A stretch of DNA of 64,000 nucleotides from Thorsellia anophelis DSM 18579 (GTDB taxonomy: Bacteria > Pseudomonadota > Gammaproteobacteria > Enterobacterales > Thorselliaceae), in the NCBI RefSeq assembly GCF_900111395.1, contig NZ_FOHV01000008.1, forward strand, positions 62,001 through 126,000. The letters are read 5' to 3'. Of this stretch, positions 39,465-48,019 are shown piece after piece. How positions within the stretch are numbered: position 1 is the first letter of the stretch; each line of letters starts with the position of its first letter. Both the position numbers and the translations under genes were made by a program. Under the pieces are notes generated by a model. The model was not told the origin of the DNA. It did no database searches and worked only from the letters and a program-made list of their open reading frames with translations.

Positions 39465-40265
39465 CTATTTGCTAATTGCATTATTAAACCATTCAAGTAC
39501 AACCTCAAATCTCGTTAATGCTGAACCAACTGTAACACAATCAGCACCTGATAGAATTGCTTTTTGTGTGAGTTCAGGCGTATTGAAACGGCCTTCTGCA
39601 ATTGTATATAAGCCTGCTTTTTTAAAAGATTTTATAAGTTCAAAATCAGGTTCAAGAGGAGTTATTGGCGTTGTATAACCGGATAATGTTGTACCAATAA
39701 ATTCAACATTATTTTTAGCTGCCCAGATCCCATCTTCATAAGCTGCACAATCAGCCATAGCAAAGCACCCTGCTTTATGAATTTCATGGCAAATACTTTC
39801 ACGTGATATAGGTCTAATTCTGTCTGTTGCATCAAATGCTATAACTGCTGCGCCAGCTTTTTTCAATTCGATGACATCTTCAATAAAGGGAGTAATACGC
39901 ACTGGTGAATCATCCAAATCTCTCTTAACAATCCCTATAATTGGTATATCAACTTCACTTGATACTATCCTGACATTATCAACACCTTGGATACGAATTG
40001 CTGGCACATTCATTAATTTAGCTGCTTTAGCAACAGCAACAATATAATCACCTGTATCAAGAGGGCTCTTCTCTACAGGCTGTATTGAAACAATAATTTT
40101 TCCAAATAATTCCCTCTTAAAATCTTCCAATTTATCATTTACGTAAGTCATATTTTCTAATTGTTGTTTCATACAAGCCTCAGTTTTTATTTTGTTAACT
40201 ATTAAATATCCATCATCGTTAGTGGAAACCACTAAATTTTTGATAGCTGAATAAAATAACTTCAT
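39465..40265 (-). CDS. nanE: N-acylglucosamine-6-phosphate 2-epimerase NanE
   Basis: Converts ManNAc-6-P to GlcNAc-6-P in sialic-acid and ManNAc use; a TIM barrel. Family blocks: [48 protein letters not shown] and [11 protein letters not shown]. coli NanE has 229 residues; this ORF has 266. An internal ATG at 40172 ([15 protein letters not shown]) with GAGG just upstream would give 235 and may be the true start, although the first ATG also has an AGGAA. Divergent from the PTS gene, with a 209-base shared control region. Confidence 0.92.
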   Translation of the reverse strand: MKLFYSAIKNLVVSTNDDGYLIVNKIKTEACMKQQLENMTYVNDKLEDFKRELFGKIIVSIQPVEKSPLDTGDYIVAVAKAAKLMNVPAIRIQGVDNVRIVSSEVDIPIIGIVKRDLDDSPVRITPFIEDVIELKKAGAAVIAFDATDRIRPISRESICHEIHKAGCFAMADCAAYEDGIWAAKNNVEFIGTTLSGYTTPITPLEPDFELIKSFKKAGLYTIAEGRFNTPELTQKAILSGADCVTVGSALTRFEVVLEWFNNAISK

Positions 40266-40474
40266 ATAATTCCTATTTGTAAGAATTATAAATTAATTTT
40301 TAATGAAAATAATTTTTATTATAGATAAAAATTATTTTTGTGATATTGATTGCAAATTTACTTTATTATCTTTGAAGTTTTTTTTCATATGAAGATAATC
40401 AGATTAGAATTTCGAAATATATGGAATAATTAACTAGACTTAGATACTTAGATAACTTACAACGGGATTTACAT
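40266..40474. promoter_or_regulatory. Divergent control region between nanE and the PTS gene
   Basis: A 209-base AT-rich intergenic region. It holds a perfect 10-bp palindrome atttcgaaat at 40409-40418 within a wider GAATTTCGAAAT context, a candidate site for the nearby RpiR-type regulator, whose operators are often AT-rich palindromes. A half-matching CRP-like box (TGTGATATTGATTGCAAA) starts at 40339. Both are suggestions from inspection only. Confidence 0.35.
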
Positions 40475-42112
40475 ATGAATATATTTGCTACCTTACAAAG
40501 GATAGGACGCGCCTTTATGCTTCCAATTGCAGTATTACCTATGGCTGGTATTTTATTAGGTGTTGGGGGAGCCTTTACAAGTGGTCCATTAATAGAAACC
40601 TATCAACTGACATTTTTACAAGATGGCACTATACTCAATCGTATTTTAAAACTCTGTTTTAACGCAGGTTTATTTGTATTTGCAAATCTTCCTTTGCTTT
40701 TTGCAATAGGCGTTGGAATAGGTATGGCAAATCGAAATAAAGAAACTGCTGCTCTCGCTGCTGTAATTGGCTTTCTCCTATATCATACAGTTATAAGTAC
40801 AGTATTAGGTTTTCAAGGGTTAACGCCTGATTCCACAAGTATTGACGCATTGACAAAAGCAGGAATATCGCCAGATACTGCCGTGGGTCTTGCGGCTCTC
40901 TATACTAAAGAATTAGGAATTTTCACACTGCAAACCGGTGTTTTTGGCGGTATTATGTGCGGATTCCTATCTGCTTATATTACAAATCGCTTTTCTGAGG
41001 TACAGCTCCCAGATTACTTGGCATTCTTTAGTGGAAACCGTCTAATCCCTGTTATTACAATGATTTTTTTCATTCCCTTAGGTCTCTTAATGCCATTTAT
41101 TTGGCCTCCTATTTTTAAAGCTATCGTTTTTTCTGGTGAAGCTTTTTCTTCTATGGGGTATATAGGTACATTTCTATATGGAACCCTTATGCGTTTATTA
41201 AATGTTTTTGGATTGCATCATGCAATATATCCATTATTTTGGTATACAGAACTTGGTGGTGTTATGGAAGTTGGGGGACAAGTTGTATCAGGAGGTCAGA
41301 AAATCTTTTTTGCACAGCTTGCTGATCCTGAGACCATTAAGTTTAGTTCAGAAGCAACTAGAACTATGACTGGTGGTTTTTTGCCAATGATGTTTGGTCT
41401 TCCTGCTGCTGCATTGGCTATGTATCACTGCGCTGATTCTAAAAATCGCTCAAGAATAAAGGGTATATTTTTATCTGCGGCATTGACATCATTTCTAACT
41501 GGTATAACTGAGCCTATTGAATTCACTTTTTTATTTGTTGCACCAGTATTATATGGTATTCATGCTGTGCTAGAAGGTATTGCCTATATGCTTATGCACA
41601 TTTTAGATGTTGCGGTTGGAATCACATTTTCAAGGGGGCTAATTGATTTTACATTCTTCGGATTATTGCAAGGAACTGAAAAAACTTCCTATCATTGGAT
41701 ATTAATACTAGGTCCTATCTATTCAATAATTTATTACTTTTTATTCAAAACAATAATCTTAAAATTTAATATTTCTACTCCAGGTCGTAATGATACAGAT
41801 GCGAAACTCTACACAAGAAAAGATTTTGATGAAAAAGAAAAATCAAAGAAACCGCAATCCAAGGGCAATAAACCACTTATTGAGTTAATAGTGTCCCAAC
41901 TTGGCGGTATAGAAAATATAAAATCAATCGATGCTTGCATAACTCGATTACGAGTAACCATTCATAACCAATCTCTTGTTACCGATGAAGCTAGCTGGAA
42001 AGCAATTGGCGCAAAAGGAATATTTAGGTCGGGAAATGCAGTGCAAATAATTTTCGGAACTCAAGCGGAAACTTATAAAAATCAAATAATAGCTAAATAT
42101 CAAATTAGCTGA
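40475..42112 (+). CDS. PTS EIICB transporter, glucose/amino-sugar family
   Basis: The 545-residue protein has an EIIC membrane domain (about 1-420, start MNIFATLQRIGRAFMLPIAVLPMAGILLG-like) and a C-terminal EIIB domain with the phospho-cysteine in IDACITRLRV. The C-B order and sequence fit the PtsG/NagE/MalX group, not MurP (B-C order). No EIIA domain is fused, so a separate EIIA (Crr type) must supply phosphate. Sitting between nanE and an RpiR regulator it most likely imports ManNAc or a related amino sugar as the 6-phosphate. Substrate is inferred from context. Confidence 0.85.
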   Translation: MNIFATLQRIGRAFMLPIAVLPMAGILLGVGGAFTSGPLIETYQLTFLQDGTILNRILKLCFNAGLFVFANLPLLFAIGVGIGMANRNKETAALAAVIGFLLYHTVISTVLGFQGLTPDSTSIDALTKAGISPDTAVGLAALYTKELGIFTLQTGVFGGIMCGFLSAYITNRFSEVQLPDYLAFFSGNRLIPVITMIFFIPLGLLMPFIWPPIFKAIVFSGEAFSSMGYIGTFLYGTLMRLLNVFGLHHAIYPLFWYTELGGVMEVGGQVVSGGQKIFFAQLADPETIKFSSEATRTMTGGFLPMMFGLPAAALAMYHCADSKNRSRIKGIFLSAALTSFLTGITEPIEFTFLFVAPVLYGIHAVLEGIAYMLMHILDVAVGITFSRGLIDFTFFGLLQGTEKTSYHWILILGPIYSIIYYFLFKTIILKFNISTPGRNDTDAKLYTRKDFDEKEKSKKPQSKGNKPLIELIVSQLGGIENIKSIDACITRLRVTIHNQSLVTDEASWKAIGAKGIFRSGNAVQIIFGTQAETYKNQIIAKYQIS

Positions 42113-42125
42113 TAAACTAGACATA

Positions 42126-42159
42126 TTAGCTGAGTTATGATATCTACCGACTCAGCTAA
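42126..42159. terminator. Hairpin between the PTS gene and the RpiR regulator
   Basis: A 10-bp perfect inverted repeat (ttagctgagt at 42126-42135, actcagctaa at 42150-42159) lies just after the PTS stop. It has no T run, so it may be an RNA-stabilising or attenuating hairpin or an operator rather than a true terminator. Confidence 0.4.
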
Positions 42160-42233
42160 GTGCATATATAAATAGCTAATTATGCAATTAATGAAATTAA
42201 TTGTATTTAAAAAGTTACAAAATTACTTAGGTT

Positions 42234-43064
42234 ATGAAAAATCCACTCTACCAAATACAAACAAATAAAATCGCCAAAAGTCCTAAACTTGCCTTGATTG
42301 CCGATTATATATTAGCAAATACAGAGCAAATACAATTTATGACAATCACTGTTCTGGCACAAAAAACAGCCACAAGCGAAGCTACGGTATTACGATTTTG
42401 TCGCGATATAGGATATAATGGCTATTCTGATTTCAAAATGGCACTGGCTTTGGAACTAAACCATCTAAAATTCAAATCAAATTCTCTAGGCCAAAGGAAA
42501 GATGACATCCCTAATTTTGCGACAGAATGTGCAATTAACAGTCTTAAAGACACTCTTAGTTTAATTGACCGAGAGCAGATTATTCGTATTTGTAATTTAA
42601 TACACCATTCTAAGATTATTCATTGTATTGGTGTTGCAGCATCATCTATAGTTGCAAACTATCTCTGTTATAGACTTATCAGAATTGGTAAAACAGCATT
42701 AATGCATACAGATACACATATCGCAATGATGCAGTCAATTCATCCAAATATAGATGATCTATGGTTTGCTATTTCAAGTTCAGGTTCTACTCGAGAAATT
42801 ATTGAAGTTGCAAATAGTCTCAAAAAAAATCATAAGCAAATAGTCGCTATTTCGAATATTTCAAATAGCCCTTTAGGAAATATATCAACAGAAGTATTGG
42901 TTGCTGCTAATCCAGAAGGTCCTTTAACTGGTGGAGCTTTAGCATCAAAAGTAGGTGCTCTTTTAATTGTTGATATTCTAATTAATGAAATGATAAAAAT
43001 TTATCCTGATTATTCATGCCTTGCAAACAATACTGCTGAAGTTACAGTTGATTTGTTATTATAA
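42234..43064 (+). CDS. RpiR/MurR-family transcriptional regulator
   Basis: The 276-residue protein has an N-terminal HTH_6 domain (about 1-80, ATSEATVLRFCRDIGYNGYSDFK) and a C-terminal SIS sugar-phosphate-binding domain (about 120-260, IHCIGVAASSIVANY and WFAISSSGSTREIIEVA). It probably represses or controls nanE and the PTS gene in response to an amino-sugar 6-phosphate. It is transcribed in the same direction as the PTS gene, 121 bases after it. Confidence 0.88.
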   Translation: MKNPLYQIQTNKIAKSPKLALIADYILANTEQIQFMTITVLAQKTATSEATVLRFCRDIGYNGYSDFKMALALELNHLKFKSNSLGQRKDDIPNFATECAINSLKDTLSLIDREQIIRICNLIHHSKIIHCIGVAASSIVANYLCYRLIRIGKTALMHTDTHIAMMQSIHPNIDDLWFAISSSGSTREIIEVANSLKKNHKQIVAISNISNSPLGNISTEVLVAANPEGPLTGGALASKVGALLIVDILINEMIKIYPDYSCLANNTAEVTVDLLL

Positions 43065-43118
43065 AAGTCAATATTAATGTGTTAATCATGAAAACTCCTA
43101 TCCTGTAAATGGCTGTTA

Positions 43119-43153
43119 AAAAGTGCGTAAATTTGGCTTTTAACGCACTTTTC
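43119..43153. terminator. Bidirectional-looking terminator after the RpiR gene
   Basis: A perfect 10-bp stem (aaaagtgcgt at 43119-43128 and acgcactttt at 43143-43152) has A-rich and T-rich arms, as in compact bidirectional terminators. It lies about 55 bases after the regulator's stop codon. Confidence 0.65.
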
Positions 43154-43332
43154 TAATTCACATAATGACTCTACAGTTACATATAGAATTTGTGTCAAAA
43201 ATGTGATGTAGTTTATGCTTTCGATAGGGGCTTTGGGCTTGATAGTTTCTAATGGTAATATGTAGGGTAACTAAAGATTTGTCCTCGATACTGCTTTCTA
43301 TCGAACCCAGCTCCTAAGCACTTGCCACTTAA

Positions 43333-43632
43333 CCAGGTCGGTATACTCAATGCACTGACTGCAATACATCTTTTGAAATCTGCACAAACTGCGATAGGAA
43401 TAATCATCTTTACCAATCATATGGTCAAAGGCGTAAATGTGAGTTTACTGCTAAGAGAGAAAAACATAAAGATAATGAACTCTGGCGGCAGAGTGAACGT
43501 ACCCGCTCTGCAAACTACTATAAAATAAATAAAGAGGTCATTAACACTGATGTTTGGTGTTATGATTTCTACGGACAAAGTAGCGAGAACAGCACTTCAC
43601 TAGTTACCAGATTTTATGCTTATTATTTTTAA
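43333..43632 (+). pseudogene. Cys-rich zinc-ribbon-like ORF remnant
   Basis: From 43333 to the TAA at 43630-43632 one frame is open for 99 codons but has no start; an in-frame TAA lies directly before it. It reads PGRYTQCTDCNTSFEICTNC, then RNNHLYQSYGQRRKCEF and a basic stretch with many K and R. The CxxC-x7-CxxC pattern plus the basic tail resembles small zinc-ribbon ORFs carried with some transposons. It is probably a relic; the host element is not identified. Confidence 0.35.
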
Positions 43633-44447
43633 CGCAATGGATGATGAAAATGAGATTAAAATAAAAGAAAAAATTTTTAAATTCCTGAGTAAATAGGCAG
43701 CACTAGCTCACTCAAAACAAGATAGTAATACTGCTTTATTTCAGTTATGCATGAAATTAAATACCAAACAATGACTTAGTCAGAAATTAATTATTAATTA
43801 ACCTTAAGTACCTACTAATGATTCTTAACTAAGTTCATTTATGAGTAGTAGCTAATTTCTTTTATCCCTATCTTAGATAGTGCTCAACTAAAGCCCAAGC
43901 GCAACCATTAACTCACAAACAATAAGATTTCGAATTTTTTGTAACTTTTTTATCAACTCATATCTTATTATCTAGCCATGTATTTAGGTTGAAAAGAAAA
44001 ATGCGTCTTAATATTTTTTCATAAAATTATCAATATATTACGAATATTTTTCTGTCAAAAAAAGATTTTCACTAGCTTCTAACCACTAAAATTTAGTAAT
44101 AACTTTTTACGATTAAACAGTCCTACGATGTAACAATATAATACTTAAATATTTATTATTTTTACAATCCTTTGAGAATTTAAATAACAATTCTCACGAA
44201 GAACCTTTCAAAATATCCTTTTTTTTAAAAATTGCAAACCAGATAAATCTCAAGCATTGATATACGCTCGTTAAGTGATTAACTCATAAATTACAACGAA
44301 CATCTGCATAATGTTTACATAAATATAATCTGGTTTTTATACAAATAATGTTTTTTTTTGTCATTTTTTTTATCACCAATAATATTAAATAACTATATTT
44401 AATTGAGGGGAAACTCCTTCTCTATTTCATAAGTTTAAGGAAAAACA
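43633..44447. other. Long AT-rich region upstream of the arn operon
   Basis: About 0.8 kb without a gene on either strand. It must include the promoter and leader of the ugd-arn operon. I looked for a PmrA-type repeat (two TTAAG-like halves). Only scattered matches such as ccttaagtacc near 43803 and cttaactaag near 43826 were found, which is not enough to call a site. Confidence 0.4.
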
Positions 44448-45878
44448 ATGAAAATTACCGTTTTTGGAACAGGTTATGTAGGACTTGTTCAAGCAGCAAC
44501 TCTTGCAGAATTAGGACATGATGTAATGTGTGTAGATATTAATCATGCAAAAATTAACCAGCTAAATGATGGGATTATTCCTTTTTTTGAGCCTGGTCTT
44601 GACCAATTAGTCGAAAGAAATAAGCTCGCACATCGTCTATCATTTTCATTAAATCCAAAAGAATGTATTGAGTTTGCTGATATTTTATTTATTGCAGTGG
44701 GCACTCCATCTTATGAAGATGGTAGTGCTGATCTGAGCGCTATAGAAACAGTCGCAAAAACAATTGGAAACTATATAAATGGATATAAATTAATCATTAA
44801 TAAGTCAACCGTTCCAGTTGGAACAGTTGACTTGGTTAAAAATACAATTCTTGAAACTTTAGCTGAAAATGCGTCTAGTTATGTTCAAGCTATGAATTCA
44901 AACGATAAACTAGCCTCTATTTTAAATAGAGACAAAATTGAATTTGACGTTATATCTAATCCTGAATTTTTAAAAGAAGGGACGGCTGTGATTGATAGTC
45001 TACACCCAGAGCGTATTATTATTGGTTCCAATTCAAAAAAAGCGCTCTCAATTATGAGGAAGCTTTATCATTCGTTCACAAAAAAAGGAATTCCGATATT
45101 AGAGATGGATGTCAGAAGCGCTGAACTGACTAAATACGCAGCAAATTGTATGTTAGCCACTAAAATTAGTTTCATCAATGAAATGGCTAGGCTAGCTGAA
45201 TTACTTGGCGCTGATATCGATGCTATCAAAGCTGGTATTGCTAGTGATTCAAGAATTGGTCCTTCTTTTATCGATGCAGGTTGTGGTTATGGTGGCTCTT
45301 GCTTTCCTAAAGATATCCAGTGCTTAATTAATAAAGCTAAAGAACACCAATTTTTCCCTCATTTATTAACGGCAATAGAAGCCGTCAATAGTGAGCAAAA
45401 GACCCTACTAGTAGATAGAGTGTTAAATTATTATGGCCATGATATTAGTGGCAAACATTTTGCAATTTGGGGATTATCTTTTAAACCTGAAACTGATGAT
45501 ATTAGAAACTCACCAAGCCTTACTGTAATCAATTCTATCTGTAAATTAGGGGCGACTTGTACAGCCTTTGACCCTGTAGCTATTACAAATTCAAAACAGT
45601 ATTTTGCAAATAACCAGCAAGTAACATTTGCAGAATCTAAAGAACTTGCTCTTATCGATGCAGATGCATTAATTATTTGCACGGACTGGCAACAATTTTA
45701 TGAAATCAATTTTGATATATTAAAAACCTCTCTCACTGAACCTGTCATATTTGATGGGCGTAACCTATTTTCTTTAGCCGATGCAATTGCTCAAAATATT
45801 ACCTACATTAGCATTGGAAGAAAACCTGTTTATCGTAAAGAGCAATATTTAAATCAAATAAAAAAGGATTCAGCATGA
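44448..45878 (+). CDS. ugd: UDP-glucose 6-dehydrogenase Ugd
   Basis: Oxidises UDP-glucose to UDP-glucuronate, the entry to the L-Ara4N pathway. NAD-binding GTGYVGL at residues 7-13; catalytic Cys in GYGGSCFPKDIQCL; NPEFLKEGTAV and the C-terminal WGLSFKPETDDIRNSPS are canonical. The 476 residues are the long Ugd type (about 440-470), not the 388-residue E. coli form. It heads the operon; its stop overlaps the arnB start (ATGA). AAGGA before the ATG. Confidence 0.95.
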   Translation: MKITVFGTGYVGLVQAATLAELGHDVMCVDINHAKINQLNDGIIPFFEPGLDQLVERNKLAHRLSFSLNPKECIEFADILFIAVGTPSYEDGSADLSAIETVAKTIGNYINGYKLIINKSTVPVGTVDLVKNTILETLAENASSYVQAMNSNDKLASILNRDKIEFDVISNPEFLKEGTAVIDSLHPERIIIGSNSKKALSIMRKLYHSFTKKGIPILEMDVRSAELTKYAANCMLATKISFINEMARLAELLGADIDAIKAGIASDSRIGPSFIDAGCGYGGSCFPKDIQCLINKAKEHQFFPHLLTAIEAVNSEQKTLLVDRVLNYYGHDISGKHFAIWGLSFKPETDDIRNSPSLTVINSICKLGATCTAFDPVAITNSKQYFANNQQVTFAESKELALIDADALIICTDWQQFYEINFDILKTSLTEPVIFDGRNLFSLADAIAQNITYISIGRKPVYRKEQYLNQIKKDSA

Positions 45879-47044
45879 GTAATTATTTACCCTTTAGTAG
45901 ACCTTATTTTGATGAAAAAGAATCTCAAGCTATATTGAAAGTATTAGAGTCTGGTTGGATTACTACTGGCACTTACAATCAACAGTTAGAAGAGCATTTT
46001 GCCCATTTACTCAAAGCTAAACATGCAATTGCATTATCTTCAGCAACAGCTGGTATGCATTTAACATTATATGCATTAGGAATCGGTCCGGGAGATGAAG
46101 TCATCACACCTTCGATGACATGGGTGTCAACTGCTAATATGATACGGTTAGTAGGTGCTGATCCTATATTTGTTGATATAGACATCAATACTCTTTTAAT
46201 CAGTACTGATGCGATTAAAAAAGCCATCACTAAAAGAACAAAGGCTATTATACCAGTGCATTTTGCAGGTGTACCGTGTAATTTAGAGGAAATTTATCAA
46301 ATTGGAAAAGATTATGGCATTCAAATTATTGAAGATGCCGCACACGCAATTGGTAGCGTTTATAAAAATGAGATAATCGGTCAACGCGGTACAGCAATTT
46401 TTTCACTTCATGCAATAAAAAATATCACCTGCGCTGAAGGAGGGATAGTAGTTACTGATAATAATGTTCTTGCAAAGCGGCTGAGACAGCTAAAGTTTCA
46501 TGGCATTGCACAAACAGATATTGACCAAGTTACTCGGCAACGCAAGCCTACTGCTGAAGTTATTGAACCAGGCTTTAAGTATAACCTTTCTGATCTTCAT
46601 GCAGCGATTGGATGCGTTCAAATTGAAAAGCTTAACTACATTAATAGAAAAAGAGCACTACTCGCTGAACATTATCTTAAAAAAATAGATACTGAATATT
46701 ATACCCCCCTATCCATTCCAAATTATGATCATTTGCATGCATGGCATCTATTTATTATTCGTATCAACACTTCACTTTTAAGTTGTAGCAGAGAAGATTT
46801 GATGAATTTTCTTAAAGAGCACGGGATTCATACAGGCCTACATTTTAAGGCTATTCATACTCATAGGTATTACCAAAAGCATCTAAATACAAACACACAA
46901 AGCCCGAATAATCTTACTAATACCGAATGGAATGATAGTCGCATTTTAAGTTTACCTCTATTTCCCGATATGACAGTTGAAGACGCTGATCGTGTCATTA
47001 ATATTTTAGACCTTTTCACAAGGAGTAGAAATGTTCTTAAATAA
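45875..47044 (+). CDS. arnB: UDP-L-Ara4O C-4'' aminotransferase ArnB
   Basis: PLP enzyme that converts UDP-4-ketopentose to UDP-L-Ara4[15 protein letters not shown] carries the Schiff-base lysine, and [14 protein letters not shown] near the end is ArnB-specific. 389 residues against 379 in E. coli. Translationally coupled: ATGA overlap with ugd and a 14-base overlap into arnC. Confidence 0.95.
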   Translation: MSNYLPFSRPYFDEKESQAILKVLESGWITTGTYNQQLEEHFAHLLKAKHAIALSSATAGMHLTLYALGIGPGDEVITPSMTWVSTANMIRLVGADPIFVDIDINTLLISTDAIKKAITKRTKAIIPVHFAGVPCNLEEIYQIGKDYGIQIIEDAAHAIGSVYKNEIIGQRGTAIFSLHAIKNITCAEGGIVVTDNNVLAKRLRQLKFHGIAQTDIDQVTRQRKPTAEVIEPGFKYNLSDLHAAIGCVQIEKLNYINRKRALLAEHYLKKIDTEYYTPLSIPNYDHLHAWHLFIIRINTSLLSCSREDLMNFLKEHGIHTGLHFKAIHTHRYYQKHLNTNTQSPNNLTNTEWNDSRILSLPLFPDMTVEDADRVINILDLFTRSRNVLK

Positions 47045-47990
47045 ACCGATTGAAATGATCTCATTAGTGATACCGATATTTAATGAAAAAGAGAACATTC
47101 CCATTTTATTTGAGCGAGTATTTAACGCTTCTCTTGCTACTTCAAAATCTTTTGAGATTATTCTAGTTGATGATGGAAGCACGGATGGTTCATCCGAACT
47201 AATCGCACAGCTTGCTGAGTTAAGCAAAAACCATGTAATTGGTGTTTTTCTAAATCGTAATTATGGTCAGCATAGTGCAATTATGGCTGGATTTGTACAA
47301 GCAAAAGGTGACTTGATCATCACATTAGATGGTGATTTGCAAAATCCACCTGAAGAGATTCCTAATATCGTAAATCATGCAGAGGAAGGATATGATGTAA
47401 TTGGAACAATCCGAGAAAATAGGCAAGATAGTTGGTTTCGTAAGGCTGCTTCAATGAAAATAAATAGCTTAATTCAAACTATCACAGGCAAACCTATGGG
47501 TGATTATGGTTGCATGTTAAGGGGATATCGCAAACACATTGTAGAAGCAATGCTGCTGTGTCATGAAAGAAGTACATTTATTCCTATCTTAGCAAATAGC
47601 TTTGCAAGAAAAACTATTGATATTCCAGTTAAGCACGAGCAAAGACTCCATGGTAAATCTAAGTATAGCGTATTTAAACTTATTCATTTGATGTTTGATT
47701 TAGTCACATGCCTTACTACGACACCTCTTAGACTACTTAGTTTAATTGGCTGCCTTATTGCAAGTCTTGGATTTATATTTGCTATTACCCTTCTTTCTTT
47801 AAGGTTATTTTTAGGACCTCAATGGGCAGCTAGTGGGGTATTTACTCTCTTTGCAGTGTTATTTATTTTTATTGGAGCTCAATTTATCGCCCTTGGTATT
47901 TTAGGTGAATACATTGGGAGAATCTATAACGATGTCAGAGCAAGGCCTAGATACTTCATCTTGCATGTCATTGATAAAATCAAATCTTAA
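47031..47990 (+). CDS. arnC: Undecaprenyl-phosphate L-Ara4FN transferase ArnC
   Basis: Inner-membrane GT2 glycosyltransferase that puts formyl-Ara4N on undecaprenyl phosphate. N-terminal GT2 domain ([36 protein letters not shown] with the DxD-like metal site) and two C-terminal membrane segments (about 235-295). 319 residues (E. coli 322). Start overlaps arnB by 14 bases. Confidence 0.95.
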   Translation: MFLNKPIEMISLVIPIFNEKENIPILFERVFNASLATSKSFEIILVDDGSTDGSSELIAQLAELSKNHVIGVFLNRNYGQHSAIMAGFVQAKGDLIITLDGDLQNPPEEIPNIVNHAEEGYDVIGTIRENRQDSWFRKAASMKINSLIQTITGKPMGDYGCMLRGYRKHIVEAMLLCHERSTFIPILANSFARKTIDIPVKHEQRLHGKSKYSVFKLIHLMFDLVTCLTTTPLRLLSLIGCLIASLGFIFAITLLSLRLFLGPQWAASGVFTLFAVLFIFIGAQFIALGILGEYIGRIYNDVRARPRYFILHVIDKIKS

Positions 47991-48019
47991 AATAAACATT
48001 TAAACAAGGATCGTTAATT

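Noticed and set aside
43700-44447. PmrA-box promoter for the arn operon
   Set aside because: Only scattered TTAAG-like halves were seen, not the spaced direct repeat needed to call a site.
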